From the NCBI RefSeq assembly GCF_002198655.1, contig NZ_MWLN01000210.1, positions 1 through 57,873 on the forward strand: DNA of 57,873 bases, written 5' to 3'. The translations under genes and the position numbers were made by a program. Origin of the DNA: Kineosporia sp. A_224 (GTDB lineage Bacteria; Actinomycetota; Actinomycetes; Actinomycetales; Kineosporiaceae). Below, piece after piece: positions 1 through 13,061 of the stretch; position 1 is the stretch's first letter; each line of letters opens with the position of its first letter. A model generated the notes under the pieces. The model searched no databases. It was not told the origin of the DNA and saw only the letters and a program-made list of their open reading frames with translations.

Positions 1-1976
1 GCCGGCGCCGCGGGCGCGCGGGTCCGGGCCTCGTGCGGGACCGGGCCGAGGGTCTCGCTGCCGTCGGGCAGCGTCGCCGCCGCGAGCAGCGAGGCCACCG
101 CGGCGGCCGGCCCGTCGAGGGTCGCCGCGGCGACCGCCGGCGGCAGCCGCAACCCCGCCCGCTCCTCGAGCTCGCGGGCGGCGAAGTGCGCGGGGTCGCC
201 CCGGACGAAGGCCTCGACCGCTGCGGCCGCCGGGTCCGCGACGACGACGACGAGGCCGCCCTCGCCGGCGGGACGGACCAGTGCCGCCGCGGCCCGCCAG
301 CGGCGCAGCGCCTCCTCGCCGGCCCGCAGGTCCGGCCGGGCGAGGAGCGTGTCGCCGTCGAGCAGCACCGCCGCGGCGTAGCCACCGGGCGCGCCCGGCT
401 CGATGCCCGGGGTGGCGAGGACGATCGCCCCGGACGGCGGCACGGCGGGCAGCGTCCGGGTCGGGCGGGAGACGACGACCTTGGCGCCGGGGAAGGCCCG
501 GCCGAGCTCCTCGGCGGTGCGGTCCACGCCGATCCGGCTCGCCCGCAGCGCGCGGCCGGAGCAGTGCGGGCACTGCCACGCGACGGCGGGGCGGCCGCAC
601 CACGTGCACTCCGGCGCCGCCGCGACGAGCCCGGGCGCGGCGTGCGGCAGCCGCAGCGGACCGTGGCAGTGCGCGCAGAGCGCCGGTCGCCGGCAGGTCT
701 GGCACGAGACCCGCGGCACGTACCCGACGAGCGGCACCTGGACGAGGACGCTCCCCCGGCGCAGCCCCTCCTGGACGGCGCGCCAGGCCGGCGCGGGCAT
801 CCGGGCGGCGCGGGCCGCGGCCTCGTCGGGCCGGGCCGCCTCGTCGGCGAGGACGACCCGCGGCCACCTCGCCCGGACGACGGCGCGCGCCGCCTCGACG
901 GGGCGCGCCCAGCCGTCGGCGAGCAGCAGCGCCGTCTCCGTGGTCCGCGACCACCCGCCGAGCAGCGCCCCGGCACCGGCCTGCTCGGCGCGCAGGACGA
1001 GCACCTCCCGGGCGTGCGGGTACGGCGCGTGCGGTTCGGCGTGCGAGTCGTCGCCGTCGTCCCAGAGGACGACGAGACCGAGGTCGACGACCGGGGCGAA
1101 CATCGCGGCCCGGGTGCCGACGACGACGCGGACGCCGCCGCGCAGCGCCGCGAGGAACGCCGTCCAGCGGGCGGCCGGGCCGAGGTCGGCGCCGATCCGG
1201 GTGTGCCGGCCCGGCCCGAGCACCTCGGTGAGCGCAGCCTCCACCGCGTCGGCGTCGCGGTGGTCCGGGACGACGACGAGGCTGCCCCGGCCGGACGCCG
1301 CCGTGGCGGCGACCGCCGTCGCGACGGCCCGGGTCCACGCCGGGCCCGGCAGCGCCGTCCAGGCCGCGCGCGGGGACCCGCCCGCGGCCAGCCGGGCGAC
1401 GAACGCCGGACCCGCGACGTAGTCCTGCCAGGGGCCCTCGTCGACCGGGCCGGGCGCGGGCCCGGTCTGCGCATCCGGCCCGTCCGGCGCCGCCGGCGCC
1501 GCCGGTGCCGCCCTCTCGGCCGCGGCGTGCCGCGGCGGCACGGCGAGGCGGAGCACGTCGACGAGGCTCCCGGCGTACCGGTCGGCCACCGCCCGGCACA
1601 GCGCGAGCACCTCCGGGGTGAGCACCGGCTCGGCGGAGACGACCCGGCGCAGCGGAGTCAGCGCCCCCGTGTGGTCGGTCGTCGCGGCGCGCTCGACGAC
1701 GTACGCGTCGACGTCCTGCCCGGCGAAGCGCACCCGCACCCGGGTGCCCGGCCGGGCCGCTGCGGACAGCGGCTCCGGCACGGCGTAGTCGAAGACCCGG
1801 TCGAGGTGCGGCAGCGGCACGTCGACGACGACCCGCGCGACCGGCAGGTCGGCGGCGACCGGCGGCGGGGCCGTCTTCGCCCGCGGACGGGCCCGCACCG
1901 CCGCCCGGATGAGGCTCAGCTGCTCACCCGGCCGGTCGGCGGGGGCGTCGTCCCGTGCGGCGGCGTCCTCGCTCAC
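1..1976 (-). CDS. priA: Primosomal protein PriA, actinobacterial type (C-terminus cut by window edge)
   Basis: Replication-restart protein N'. About 658 residues are visible from a GTG at 1976, 19 bases after the metK stop; the C-terminus lies outside the window. The N-terminal DNA-binding part contains VVVDVPLPHLDRVFDY. The central part has the zinc-binding cysteine pairs of the family (CQTC, CAHC, CTWC, CPHC, roughly 540-700 on the plus strand). The Walker A position reads LPGPAW instead of a GKT P-loop, and the DEAH region reads LWDDGDD, as in other actinobacterial PriA proteins, which are thought to have lost ATPase/helicase activity. Identity is firm from these motifs; the loss of helicase function is inferred from the motif changes. 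Confidence 0.9.
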   Translation of the reverse strand, partial: MSEDAAARDDAPADRPGEQLSLIRAAVRARPRAKTAPPPVAADLPVARVVVDVPLPHLDRVFDYAVPEPLSAAARPGTRVRVRFAGQDVDAYVVERAATTDHTGALTPLRRVVSAEPVLTPEVLALCRAVADRYAGSLVDVLRLAVPPRHAAAERAAPAAPAAPDGPDAQTGPAPGPVDEGPWQDYVAGPAFVARLAAGGSPRAAWTALPGPAWTRAVATAVAATAASGRGSLVVVPDHRDADAVEAALTEVLGPGRHTRIGADLGPAARWTAFLAALRGGVRVVVGTRAAMFAPVVDLGLVVLWDDGDDSHAEPHAPYPHAREVLVLRAEQAGAGALLGGWSRTTETALLLADGWARPVEAARAVVRARWPRVVLADEAARPDEAAARAARMPAPAWRAVQEGLRRGSVLVQVPLVGYVPRVSCQTCRRPALCAHCHGPLRLPHAAPGLVAAAPECTWCGRPAVAWQCPHCSGRALRASRIGVDRTAEELGRAFPGAKVVVSRPTRTLPAVPPSGAIVLATPGIEPGAPGGYAAAVLLDGDTLLARPDLRAGEEALRRWRAAAALVRPAGEGGLVVVVADPAAAAVEAFVRGDPAHFAARELEERAGLRLPPAVAAATLDGPAAAVASLLAAATLPDGSETLGPVPHEARTRAPAAP

Positions 1977-1995
1977 CCGGTGCGGTGCCTGCCGG

Positions 1996-3186
1996 TCAGC
2001 CGACGGCGGACTGCAGCGCCTGGACCCGGTCGGTCCGCTCCCACGTGAGGTCCGGGAGCTCGCGGCCGAAGTGGCCGTAGGCAGCGGTCTGCTGGTAGAT
2101 CGGCCGCAGCAGGTCGAGGTCGCGGATGATCGCGGCCGGCCTCAGGTCGAAGACCGCGTCGATCGCCTTCTGGATCCGCTCGAGCGGCACCGTCTCGGTG
2201 CCGAACGTCTCGACGTAGAGCCCGACCGGGTGCGCCTTGCCGATCGCGTAGGCGACCTGGACCTCGCAGCGGCGGGCGAGGCCCGCGGCGACGACGTTCT
2301 TCGCGACCCAGCGCATCGCGTACGCGGCGGAGCGGTCGACCTTCGACGGGTCCTTGCCGGAGAACGCGCCGCCGCCGTGGCGGGCCATGCCGCCGTACGT
2401 GTCGACGATGATCTTGCGGCCGGTGAGCCCGGCGTCGCCCATCGGGCCGCCGATCTCGAAGCGGCCGGTCGGGTTGACGAGCAGCCGGTAGCTCGAGGAG
2501 TCGATGGAGACCTCGTCGAGGACGGGCTTGACGACCTTGTCGGCGATGTCGGGGTGGAGCAGGTTCTCCAGCGAGATGTCCCCCGCGTGCTGCGACGACA
2601 CCACGACGGTGTCGAGCGAGACGGCGCGGTCGCCGTCGTACGCGATGGTGACCTGGGTCTTGCCGTCGGGTCGCAGGTACGGGACCTCGCCGGACTTGCG
2701 GACCTCGGAGAGCCGCTGCGCCAGCCGGTGCGCGAGCCAGATCGGCAGCGGCATGAGCTCGGGCGTGTCGTCGCAGGCGTAGCCGAACATGAGGCCCTGG
2801 TCGCCGGCGCCCTGCAGGTCGAGCGGGTCCTCGCCGGCCTCGACCCGCGCCTCGTAGGCGGAGTCGACGCCCTGCGCGATGTCGGGCGACTGCGACCCGA
2901 TGGAGACCTCGACGCCGCAGGTGCTGCCGTCGAAGCCCTTCGTCGAGGAGTCGTACCCGATGCCGAGGATCGTCTGCCGGACGATCGTGGGGATCTCGGC
3001 GTAGCCCGCCGTGGTCACCTCGCCGGCGACGTGCACGAGCCCGGTCGTCACCATCGTCTCGACGGCGACCCTGCTCTTCGGGTCCTGCGTCAGCAGCGCG
3101 TCGAGGATGCCGTCGCTGATCTGGTCGCAGATCTTGTCCGGGTGGCCCTCGGTGACCGACTCCGAGGTGAAGAGGCGCTTGCTCAC
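1996..3186 (-). CDS. metK: S-adenosylmethionine synthase
   Basis: Makes S-adenosylmethionine from methionine and ATP in the cytoplasm. The 396-residue product has full family length, starting [17 protein letters not shown] (ATP-binding GHPDK at residues 14-18) and carrying the GGGAFSGKD signature further on. The GTG at 3186 is chosen because AGGAG lies just upstream and the protein start matches the family; the reading frame stays open further upstream but has no family similarity there. A TACAGT hexamer at 3234-3239 (minus strand) could be the -10 box of its own promoter in the 85-base gap after coaBC. No SAM riboswitch fits in that leader. Confidence 0.95.
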   Translation of the reverse strand: MSKRLFTSESVTEGHPDKICDQISDGILDALLTQDPKSRVAVETMVTTGLVHVAGEVTTAGYAEIPTIVRQTILGIGYDSSTKGFDGSTCGVEVSIGSQSPDIAQGVDSAYEARVEAGEDPLDLQGAGDQGLMFGYACDDTPELMPLPIWLAHRLAQRLSEVRKSGEVPYLRPDGKTQVTIAYDGDRAVSLDTVVVSSQHAGDISLENLLHPDIADKVVKPVLDEVSIDSSSYRLLVNPTGRFEIGGPMGDAGLTGRKIIVDTYGGMARHGGGAFSGKDPSKVDRSAAYAMRWVAKNVVAAGLARRCEVQVAYAIGKAHPVGLYVETFGTETVPLERIQKAIDAVFDLRPAAIIRDLDLLRPIYQQTAAYGHFGRELPDLTWERTDRVQALQSAVG

Positions 3187-3271
3187 GATGCTCCTGTCAG
3201 ACGGACGTGCGTGCGGTGTGGTCCGGCGCACCAACTGTAGCCAGGTGCACCGACGGGACGTGGGCGGCTGT

Positions 3272-4510
3272 TCACATGACGTCCACGTCGCCGTCGGCGG
3301 CGTCGTCATCGGCAGCGCCGGTGTCGAGGCGGTGCCGGACGGCGTCCCAGACGGCGTCCGCGACGGCCTCCTTCGTCGACAGCGGCACGGGGACCGCGCC
3401 GCCGGCGGCGTCGAGGACCGTCACGGCGTTGTGCTCCTGCCCGAAGACCTGGCCGCCGGAGACGTCGTTGACGACGAGCAGGTCGCAACCCTTGCGGGCG
3501 AGCTTGCGGCGGGCGTGCGTGAGGACGTCGGCCGACTCGTCACCGGTCTCGGCGGCGAACCCGACGACGACCTGGCCGGGCCGCCGGCCGGCGACGAGCT
3601 CGGCGAGGATGTCGGGGTTGCGGACGAGCCGGACGACGGGCGTGTCGTCCGGGTCGTCGGTCTTCTTGATCTTGTGCTCGGCGACCTGCGCCGGCCGGAA
3701 GTCGGCGACCGCCGCCGCCATGACGACGACGTCCGCGTCACCGGCCGCGGCGAGCATCGCCGTCCGCAGCTCGAGCGCCGTCCCGACCGCCGTCACCTCG
3801 ACGCCGCCGGGCAGCGGCAGCACCGTGTTCGCGGCGACCAGTCGCACGTGCGCGCCGCGCGCCGCGGCCGCCCCCGCCAGGGCGAACCCCTGCTTGCCCG
3901 AGGAGCGGTTGCCGAGGTAGCGCACCGGGTCCAGCGGCTCCCGGGTGCCGCCGGCCGAGACGACGACGCGCAGGCCGGCGAGGTCGCCGACGTCCGCGCC
4001 GCCGCGCGCGAGCAGCCGGACGGCGGCCGCCGCGATCGCCTCCGGCTCGGGCAGCCGCCCCGGGCCGGTGTCGGCCCCGGTGAGCCGCCCGCTCGCCGGG
4101 TCGAGGACGACGACGCCGCGCGAGCGCAGCAGGGCGACGTTGGCCTGGGTCGCCGGGTGCTGCCACATCTCGGTGTGCATCGCCGGGGCGAGCAGGACCG
4201 GGCAGCGCGCGGTGAGCAGGACGTTCGTGAGGAGGTCGTCGGCCAGGCCGTGCGCCGCCCGGGCGAGCAGGTCCGCCGTGGCCGGTGCGACGACGACGAG
4301 GTCGGCGCGCTGGCCGAGCCGCACGTGCGGCACCTCGTGGACGTCGTCCCACGTCGACGCGCTCACCGGGTGCCCGGACAGGGCCGCCCAGGTCGGCGCG
4401 CCGACGAACTCCAGCGCGGCCCGCGTCGGGACGACGCGGACGTCGTGCCCGGTCTCGGTGAGGATCCGCAGCAGCGTGCACGCCTTGTAGGCGGCGATCC
4501 CCCCGGACAC
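3272..4510 (-). CDS. coaBC: Bifunctional phosphopantothenoylcysteine decarboxylase / phosphopantothenate-cysteine ligase
   Basis: Two consecutive steps of coenzyme A synthesis. The N-terminal CoaC flavoprotein half has [22 protein letters not shown] and PAMHTEMW. The C-terminal CoaB half has [17 protein letters not shown] followed by [10 protein letters not shown], and later EHKIKK. The GTG given at 4510 falls inside the conserved [12 protein letters not shown] start, so the true N-terminus is probably longer. The frame is open upstream without ATG, GTG or TTG, and a CTG at 4561 ([21 protein letters not shown]) is a possible start without a clear ribosome binding site. It lies between rpoZ and metK as in many actinobacteria. 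Confidence 0.93.
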   Translation of the reverse strand: MSGGIAAYKACTLLRILTETGHDVRVVPTRAALEFVGAPTWAALSGHPVSASTWDDVHEVPHVRLGQRADLVVVAPATADLLARAAHGLADDLLTNVLLTARCPVLLAPAMHTEMWQHPATQANVALLRSRGVVVLDPASGRLTGADTGPGRLPEPEAIAAAAVRLLARGGADVGDLAGLRVVVSAGGTREPLDPVRYLGNRSSGKQGFALAGAAAARGAHVRLVAANTVLPLPGGVEVTAVGTALELRTAMLAAAGDADVVVMAAAVADFRPAQVAEHKIKKTDDPDDTPVVRLVRNPDILAELVAGRRPGQVVVGFAAETGDESADVLTHARRKLARKGCDLLVVNDVSGGQVFGQEHNAVTVLDAAGGAVPVPLSTKEAVADAVWDAVRHRLDTGAADDDAADGDVDVM

Positions 4511-4598
4511 GCCGAGGACGACGCGCGGCCGCGCGTCGTCCGTCGGGATGGTGTCGCTCAGCGTCGTGGCAGCGATCGGGGCCGGCTCGGCGGAGCCG

Positions 4599-4862
4599 TC
4601 AGCCCTCGGTGGGCTCGGCGACGAGCAGGCCCTCGTTGATCTCGCGCATGGCGACCGACAGCGGCTTCTCCTGGACGTGCGTCTCCACGAGCGGGCCGAC
4701 GTACTCCAGCAGGCCCTCGCCGAGCTGGGAGTAGTACGCGTTGATCTGCCGCGCGCGCTTCGACGCGTAGATGACCAGGGCGTACTTCGAGTCGGCGACC
4801 TTGAGCAGGTCGTCGATCGGGGGGTTGGTGATGCCTTCGGGCGTCGCGGTGATGCCGGACAC
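4599..4862 (-). CDS. rpoZ: RNA polymerase omega subunit
   Basis: Small subunit that helps assemble RNA polymerase around beta'. The 87-residue product has the family core ([30 protein letters not shown]) and the actinobacterial tail [16 protein letters not shown]. It lies between gmk and coaBC, the usual neighbours; the 54-base gap to gmk and the common direction suggest one transcript. Confidence 0.95.
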   Translation of the reverse strand: MSGITATPEGITNPPIDDLLKVADSKYALVIYASKRARQINAYYSQLGEGLLEYVGPLVETHVQEKPLSVAMREINEGLLVAEPTEG

Positions 4863-4916
4863 GCGTCTCCTCAGGAGCTGGTATTCGTCGGGCGGGCCGG
4901 TCGGCCCTGGACTGCC

Positions 4917-5516
4917 TCAGACCGACCTGTCGGCCAGCGGGTGAGGGATCAGCCCCATGCATTGTACGAGTTCGTCCGTCGCCCGGTTGACATCGTCGTT
5001 GACGATCGTCTTGTCGAACTCCGGCTCGGCCGCCAGCTCGACGCGCGCCGTGCTCAGCCGGCGCTCCCGCTCCTCCTCGCCCTCGGTGCCGCGGCCCACG
5101 AGCCGGCGGACCAGCTCGTCCCACGACGGCGGCGCGAGGAAGACGAAGAACGCCTCGGGCATCGTCTCCTTGACCTGCCGCGCCCCCTGGAGGTCGATCT
5201 CCAGCAGGGCGGGCCGGCCCTGCCGCAGCGCCTCCTCGACGGCCGCGCGCGGCGTGCCGTACCGGTTCACACCGTGGACGACGGCCCACTCGAGGAGCTC
5301 ACCGCCCGCGACCATCTCGTCGAAGCGCTCGGGCGTCACGAAGTGGTAGTGGACGCCGTCCACCTCACCGGGTCGCCGGGCCCGCGTCGTCGCGGACACC
5401 GACAGCCACACCTCCGGGTAGCGCTGCCGGATGTCCGCGGACACGGTGCCCTTGCCCACCGCCGTCGGACCTGCCAGGACGGTGAGCCGTCGCGCCGTGG
5501 TTCCCCCCTCGGTCAC
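4917..5516 (-). CDS. gmk: Guanylate kinase
   Basis: Phosphorylates GMP to GDP. The 199-residue product shows the P-loop in [15 protein letters not shown] (residues 11-25), the GMP-binding [18 protein letters not shown], and [14 protein letters not shown]. The start is a GTG 10 bases after the mihF stop. Full family length. Confidence 0.95.
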   Translation of the reverse strand: MTEGGTTARRLTVLAGPTAVGKGTVSADIRQRYPEVWLSVSATTRARRPGEVDGVHYHFVTPERFDEMVAGGELLEWAVVHGVNRYGTPRAAVEEALRQGRPALLEIDLQGARQVKETMPEAFFVFLAPPSWDELVRRLVGRGTEGEEERERRLSTARVELAAEPEFDKTIVNDDVNRATDELVQCMGLIPHPLADRSV

Positions 5517-5526
5517 GACGTCGGCG

Positions 5527-5841
5527 TCAGCGGCTGAAGCGCTCGATGAGCGCCGCGACCTGGTTGGAGCCGAGGCCGCGCACGCGGCGGGACTCGGAGA
5601 TGCCGATCTCCTCCATGATCTGGCGCGCCCGCACCTTGCCGACGCCCGGGAGCGCCTCGAGGAGGGCCGAGACCTTCATCTTGCCGACGATCTCGTCCTG
5701 CTGGCCCTCACGGATCACGTCACCGAGGGAGCCCTGGGAGTACTTGAGGCGGTTCTTCACCTCGGCACGCGCACGCCGGGCCTCGGCCGCCTTCTGGAGG
5801 GCTGCCGCACGCTGCTCGTCGGACAGGGGAGGAAGTGCCAC
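5527..5841 (-). CDS. mihF: Integration host factor, actinobacterial type (mIHF)
   Basis: Nucleoid-associated DNA-binding protein unrelated to enterobacterial IHF. The 104-residue product has the family core [12 protein letters not shown], the helix-two-turn-helix-like [21 protein letters not shown] (seen at about residues 62-82), and [14 protein letters not shown]. The GTG start at 5841 is preceded by GAGGTGA. It lies directly upstream of gmk, the typical synteny. Confidence 0.93.
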   Translation of the reverse strand: MALPPLSDEQRAAALQKAAEARRARAEVKNRLKYSQGSLGDVIREGQQDEIVGKMKVSALLEALPGVGKVRARQIMEEIGISESRRVRGLGSNQVAALIERFSR

Positions 5842-5939
5842 TCACGTCACCTCGGTCGATCGTCTGGCAGCCGTTGGGCCCGTCGCCAGGAAAGGTCCGT
5901 CGCCACCGGTCGGCAGGGGGCACGACCAGCGCAGCGAAC

Positions 5940-6845
5940 CTACCCACTCGGCCCGTTCCGGAGCAACGCGGCCCGCCCCGAGTCCGAAGCGCGGACGGTC
6001 AGCGCGTCGAGGAACGGGTCGACGGCGGCCCGGAAGGCCGCCGGCGCCTCGACCCACGGGTGGTGCCCGCAGCCGGGGAGGGTGACCGACGTCCGGTCGG
6101 GGAAGAGGTCCGCGAGGGCGGCGACGGGCGCGACGCCCGTGAGGCAGTCCCGGTCGCCGCCGACGACGAGCACCGGCGCCCGGACGTCCCAGAGCTGTGC
6201 GGCGAGGTCGGCAGGCGGCAGCGTGGCGAACCAGGCCTGCGCCGCGGCGAGGCTCCACGGCCCGACGAGGGTGTGCGCGCGTGCGGTGTCGTCCCAGGTG
6301 GCCCAGGCCGCCGGCGCCGTGCGGCGCTCCCAGGCGTTGAACGCCGCGTCGTCGGTCGTGTCCGGCCCGTCGTGCAGGGCCGCCCACGCGGCGTCGAAGG
6401 CGGGCTCCCCCGCCCGCGCCGCGGCGAGCACCGCCGCGTCACCGGGCTCGTCGACGAGGTAGCCGGTCGGCGGGCACACGAGCACCATCCCGGCGAGGCG
6501 CCCGGCGTGCTGCGCCGCGTAGGAGACCGCGAGCCGGGTCCCCGCGGAGTGGGCGACCAGGACGAGCCGTTCGGCCCCCAGCGCGGCACGCAGGGCCTCC
6601 AGGTCGTCCGCCTGGCGCCAGTACGACCCCAGGTCGGGGTCGGCCGGGGCCGGGGACTCCCCCACGCCGCGCAGGTGCGGGACGACGAGGTCCGCGCGGT
6701 CGGTGAGGCCCGCCAGGTCGCCGAGGTAGTCCGGGTGCCGCCCGGCGCCGCCGGCGAGGACGACGACGGGCGGGTCGGTCGGCCGGCCGCCGCCGCGGCG
6801 CTCGTGGTGCAGCGCGGCGCCGTCGGGCCCTCGGTAGGTCGGCAC
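5940..6845 (-). CDS. Alpha/beta hydrolase, proline-iminopeptidase-like
   Basis: A 301-residue alpha/beta-hydrolase-fold enzyme. The nucleophile elbow AHSAG puts the catalytic serine at residue 100; the acid is probably in GGDRDCLTG and the histidine in GCGHHPWVE near the C-terminus. PHLRGVGES resembles the oxyanion region of prolyl aminopeptidases, and a lid segment with aromatic residues lies between. It follows pyrF by 66 bases in the same direction but is not a known pyrimidine gene. TAGGTT lies six bases before the GTG start, compatible with a leaderless promoter. Substrate unknown. Confidence 0.75.
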   Translation of the reverse strand: MPTYRGPDGAALHHERRGGGRPTDPPVVVLAGGAGRHPDYLGDLAGLTDRADLVVPHLRGVGESPAPADPDLGSYWRQADDLEALRAALGAERLVLVAHSAGTRLAVSYAAQHAGRLAGMVLVCPPTGYLVDEPGDAAVLAAARAGEPAFDAAWAALHDGPDTTDDAAFNAWERRTAPAAWATWDDTARAHTLVGPWSLAAAQAWFATLPPADLAAQLWDVRAPVLVVGGDRDCLTGVAPVAALADLFPDRTSVTLPGCGHHPWVEAPAAFRAAVDPFLDALTVRASDSGRAALLRNGPSG

Positions 6846-6860
6846 GACACCAACCTACGG

Positions 6861-6882
6861 TGCGTAATGGTTGGACTACGCA
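6861..6882. promoter_or_regulatory. Inverted repeat upstream of the hydrolase gene
   Basis: A perfect 6-base inverted repeat TGCGTA-N10-TACGCA lies 16-37 bases upstream of the hydrolase start codon, in the gap after pyrF. Its position fits an operator for an unknown dimeric regulator. It is the only AT-richer stretch in this part of the cluster. Function inferred from position only. Confidence 0.3.
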
Positions 6883-6911
6883 ACGTTTCGGATGTGACCG
6901 TTCGCAGGCTG

Positions 6912-7781
6912 TCAGGCGCCCGCGAGCACCGCCCCGACCTGGTCCAGCGTGCGCTCGGCGGCGGCCCGCAGCCCGGCGACGTCCGGCCCGCCGCGGAGCA
7001 CCTCGCGGCTCGAGCTCGGCAGCACGGCGGGCAGCGCCGCGCCGAAGACGGTCCGCAGGTCGTCCGCGGTGGCGCCCTGGGCGCCGATCCCCGGCGCCAG
7101 CAGCGGGCCGCCGACCGCCAGGTCGTGCACCTGCCCCGAGCCGCCGATCGTCGCGCCGACGACGGCGCCGACGCTGCCCAGCGGGGCACCGGCGGCGAGC
7201 TCGGGCGCGTTGAGCGCCCGCAGGTCGTCGAGGACCGCCTGCGCGACGGTGCGGCCGTCCGCGACCCGCGCGTGCTGCACCTGCGGCCCTTCCGGGTTGG
7301 ACGTCAGCGCGAGCACGAAGACGCCCCGGCCGGTCTTCGCCGCGAGCTCGAGCAGCGGCGCGAGCGAGCCGACGCCGAGGTACGGCGAGGCGGTCACGGC
7401 GTCCGCGGCGAGCGGGGAGCCCTCGCCGACGAAGGCGTCGGCGTAGGCGGCCATCGTCGAGCCGATGTCGCCGCGCTTGGCGTCGGCGATCGTCAGCGCG
7501 CCGGCCTGCGCGGCTTCGGCGAGGACCCGCTCGAGGACGGCGACCCCGCGCGAGCCGTGCCGCTCGAAGAAGGCCGCCTGCGGCTTGAGGACGGCGACCC
7601 GGTCGGCGAGCGCCTCGACGACGGTGAGCGAGAACCGCTCCAGCCCGGCGACGTCGTCCGCCAGCCCCCACTCGGCGAGCAGCCCGGGGTGCGGGTCGAT
7701 CCCCACGCACAGCGGCCCGCGGGACGCCATGGCCGCGTGCAGCCGGGTGCCGAACGGGGACCTGGTCGTCGAGGTGCTCAT
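6912..7781 (-). CDS. pyrF: Orotidine-5'-phosphate decarboxylase
   Basis: Last step of UMP synthesis. The 289-residue product belongs to the longer subfamily found in actinobacteria and myxobacteria: [11 protein letters not shown] near the start, the catalytic [16 protein letters not shown], then TSNPEG and APGIGAQGA. The ATG at 7781 overlaps the pyrD stop codon by four bases (ATGA), indicating translational coupling at the end of the pyr operon. The reading frame continues upstream through pyrD only as an uninterrupted shadow. Confidence 0.95.
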   Translation of the reverse strand: MSTSTTRSPFGTRLHAAMASRGPLCVGIDPHPGLLAEWGLADDVAGLERFSLTVVEALADRVAVLKPQAAFFERHGSRGVAVLERVLAEAAQAGALTIADAKRGDIGSTMAAYADAFVGEGSPLAADAVTASPYLGVGSLAPLLELAAKTGRGVFVLALTSNPEGPQVQHARVADGRTVAQAVLDDLRALNAPELAAGAPLGSVGAVVGATIGGSGQVHDLAVGGPLLAPGIGAQGATADDLRTVFGAALPAVLPSSSREVLRGGPDVAGLRAAAERTLDQVGAVLAGA

Positions 7782-8785
7782 CGGGCGCCCTCCCGGGCCA
7801 GGACGGTGTGCGCGTGGCCGACGGCGTCGGCCACGCCGGCGAACCCGCGCGCGGCGAGCGCCTGCGCGAGCTCGGCGCCGACGCGCAGCGGCGCCGACGG
7901 GTCGTGGAAGGTCGAGGTGCCGACCTGGACGGCGCTCGCCCCGGCGAGGACGAACTGGAGCGCGTCGAGCCCGGTGAGGATGCCGCCGATGCCGACGACG
8001 GGTGCCGGCCGCAGGTCGCCCCGCCGCATCGCGGCGTGCACCTGCCAGACGCAGCGGACGGCGACCGGCCGGATCGCGGGGCCGGACAGCCCCCCGGTGA
8101 CCCCGGCGAGGACCGGCCGCATCGTGTCGGTGTCGACGACCATGCCGAGCGTCGTGTTGACCATCGCGAGGCCGTCGGCGCCGTGGTCGAGGCAGGCCCG
8201 GGCGATCGCGACGATGTCGGTGACGTCCGGGGAGAGCTTGGCGAGCACCGGCACCCGGCCGCCGACGACGTCGACGACCCCGGAGACCACCTCGGCCGAC
8301 GACCCGGGGTCGCACGCGAAGACGAGCCCGCGGTTCGCGACGTTCGGGCAGGAGATGTTCACCTCGATGGCGCCGACACCCGGCTCGTCGACGAGCCGGC
8401 CGGCGAGCTCGGCGAACTCCGCGGCATCGTTGCCCGCGATCGAGACGACGGCGGTCGCGCCGTGGTCGCGCAGCCACGGCAGGTCGTGGGCGAGGAACGC
8501 GTCGATGCCGGGGCCCTGCAGGCCGATCGAGTTGAGCATCCCGGACGGCGTCTCGGCCATCCGCGGGGTCGGCCGGCCGGAGCGGGCGTCGCGCAGGATC
8601 GACTTCGTGACGACGGCGCCGAGCGCCGCGACGTCGTAGAGCCGGCCGAGCTCGCGGCCGGCGGCGGCGCAGCCGGACGCCGTGAGCACCGGGTTCTTGA
8701 GCTCCAGCGCCCCGATCGACGTCCGCGCGTCGAAGCCGACGGCCGTGCCGTTGGTGCCGGCGGTGCTGGCGGCGGTGGTCGTCAT
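7778..8785 (-). CDS. pyrD: Dihydroorotate dehydrogenase, catalytic subunit (class 1B)
   Basis: Oxidises dihydroorotate to orotate with FMN. The 335-residue product has the family features: [15 protein letters not shown] near the N-terminus, NSIGLQGPG, the active-site loop [12 protein letters not shown] with the class 1 cysteine base, and [14 protein letters not shown] for FMN phosphate binding. The ATG at 8785 shares one base with the pyrK stop (TGATG). The presence of pyrK just upstream marks it as the NAD-linked 1B type. Confidence 0.94.
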   Translation of the reverse strand: MTTTAASTAGTNGTAVGFDARTSIGALELKNPVLTASGCAAAGRELGRLYDVAALGAVVTKSILRDARSGRPTPRMAETPSGMLNSIGLQGPGIDAFLAHDLPWLRDHGATAVVSIAGNDAAEFAELAGRLVDEPGVGAIEVNISCPNVANRGLVFACDPGSSAEVVSGVVDVVGGRVPVLAKLSPDVTDIVAIARACLDHGADGLAMVNTTLGMVVDTDTMRPVLAGVTGGLSGPAIRPVAVRCVWQVHAAMRRGDLRPAPVVGIGGILTGLDALQFVLAGASAVQVGTSTFHDPSAPLRVGAELAQALAARGFAGVADAVGHAHTVLAREGAR

Positions 8786-9734
8786 CAGTGCCCCTTCCCG
8801 GACGCCACCGGCGCACCGAGGCAGTCCGCCGGGACGGCGCTCGTCGCGCCGCCCGGGCCGATGGTGATCGCGTCCCAGCGGACCCGGTCGCCGTCGAACG
8901 TCGGGCCCTCGACGCACGAGCGCGTCATCCGGGTCACGCCGTCCTCGCCGCGCACGGGCAGCACGCACGTCATGCACACGCCGATGCCGCAGGCCATCGA
9001 CTCCTCCACCGCGAGCCACGAGGTGCCGCCGGCACCGGACGCGACCTCGTGGACGGCCCGGAGCATCGCCATCGGGCCGCACGCGTAGACGACGACCCCG
9101 TCCCGGGCGAGCGGCGCGAGCGCGTCGGTGACCCGGCCCCGCAGCCCGGCCGACCCGTCGTCCGTCGTCACGTGGACGAGGTCGGGGCCGACGACGGCCG
9201 CGGCCTCCTCGAGGCCGAAGAGCTTGTCCCGCGAGGCGGCGCCGAGGACGACGTCGACCCGGTGCCCGGCGTCGCGCAGGTCCCGGGCGAGCCAGACCAG
9301 CGGCGCCGAGCCGTAGCCGCCGCCGACGAGCACCGTCGGCGCCCCGACCTCCGGGGCCGGGAACGGCCGGCCGAGCGGCGCGACGACGTCGAGCACGTCA
9401 CCGGCGCGGCGGCGGGTCACCCACTCGGTGCCCGGGCCGTGCGCGGCGACGACGATCTCCAGGGTGTCCGCGCCGTCGAACCGGCGGTCGCCCGGGGTCG
9501 CGGCGTGGATCGACACGGCGCGCCGCAGCAGCATCGCCGTCGGCGGCTCCCCCACCGCGAGCGCGGCGAACTGGCCCGGCAGCGCCCGCCGGGCGGCCTC
9601 CCCCGCGTCGAGGACGAGCCGCCGGTAGGCACCGGCCGGCTCGTTCGCGAGGACGGCGCAGCGCAGCTGGACCGGGTCCGGGCGGCGGTCGCGGGCACCG
9701 AGGGTCTCGGCGGCCGGTGTCCCGGTCACCGCGC

Positions 9735-9738
<4 letters not shown>
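8785..9738 (-). CDS. pyrK: Dihydroorotate dehydrogenase electron-transfer subunit
   Basis: FAD and 2Fe-2S protein that passes electrons from dihydroorotate dehydrogenase B to NAD. The 317-residue product has a ferredoxin-reductase-like FAD domain ([18 protein letters not shown]), an NAD-binding GGGYGSAPL, and a C-terminal cluster site [15 protein letters not shown] followed by SCVEGP. The GTG at 9738 overlaps the carB stop by four bases (GTGA). A second GTG three codons in is an alternative start. Confidence 0.92.

Positions 9739-13060
<3,322 letters not shown>

Positions 13061-13061
<1 letters not shown>

Noticed and set aside
33-2048. Long plus-strand open frame of 671 codons opposite priA
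   Set aside because: Arg/Gly/Pro-rich with no family motif; it mirrors the real minus-strand gene. In this GC-rich DNA stops are rare on the antisense strand. The same holds for the long plus frames opposite carB (9717-13247), pyrF/pyrD, the pilus genes and alaS.
3187-3271. SAM riboswitch ahead of metK
   Set aside because: The 85-base gap shows no SAM riboswitch fold or conserved core; it is too short for known classes with an expression platform.
6912-8816. Single 634-codon minus frame that could read as a fusion ending in PyrF
   Set aside because: The upstream part is an out-of-frame reading of pyrD; PyrF begins at the ATG at 7781 in a four-base overlap with the pyrD stop. Similar apparent fusions upstream of pyrK, carB, pyrC, aroQ, pilN, pilO and rarA were trimmed for the same reason.
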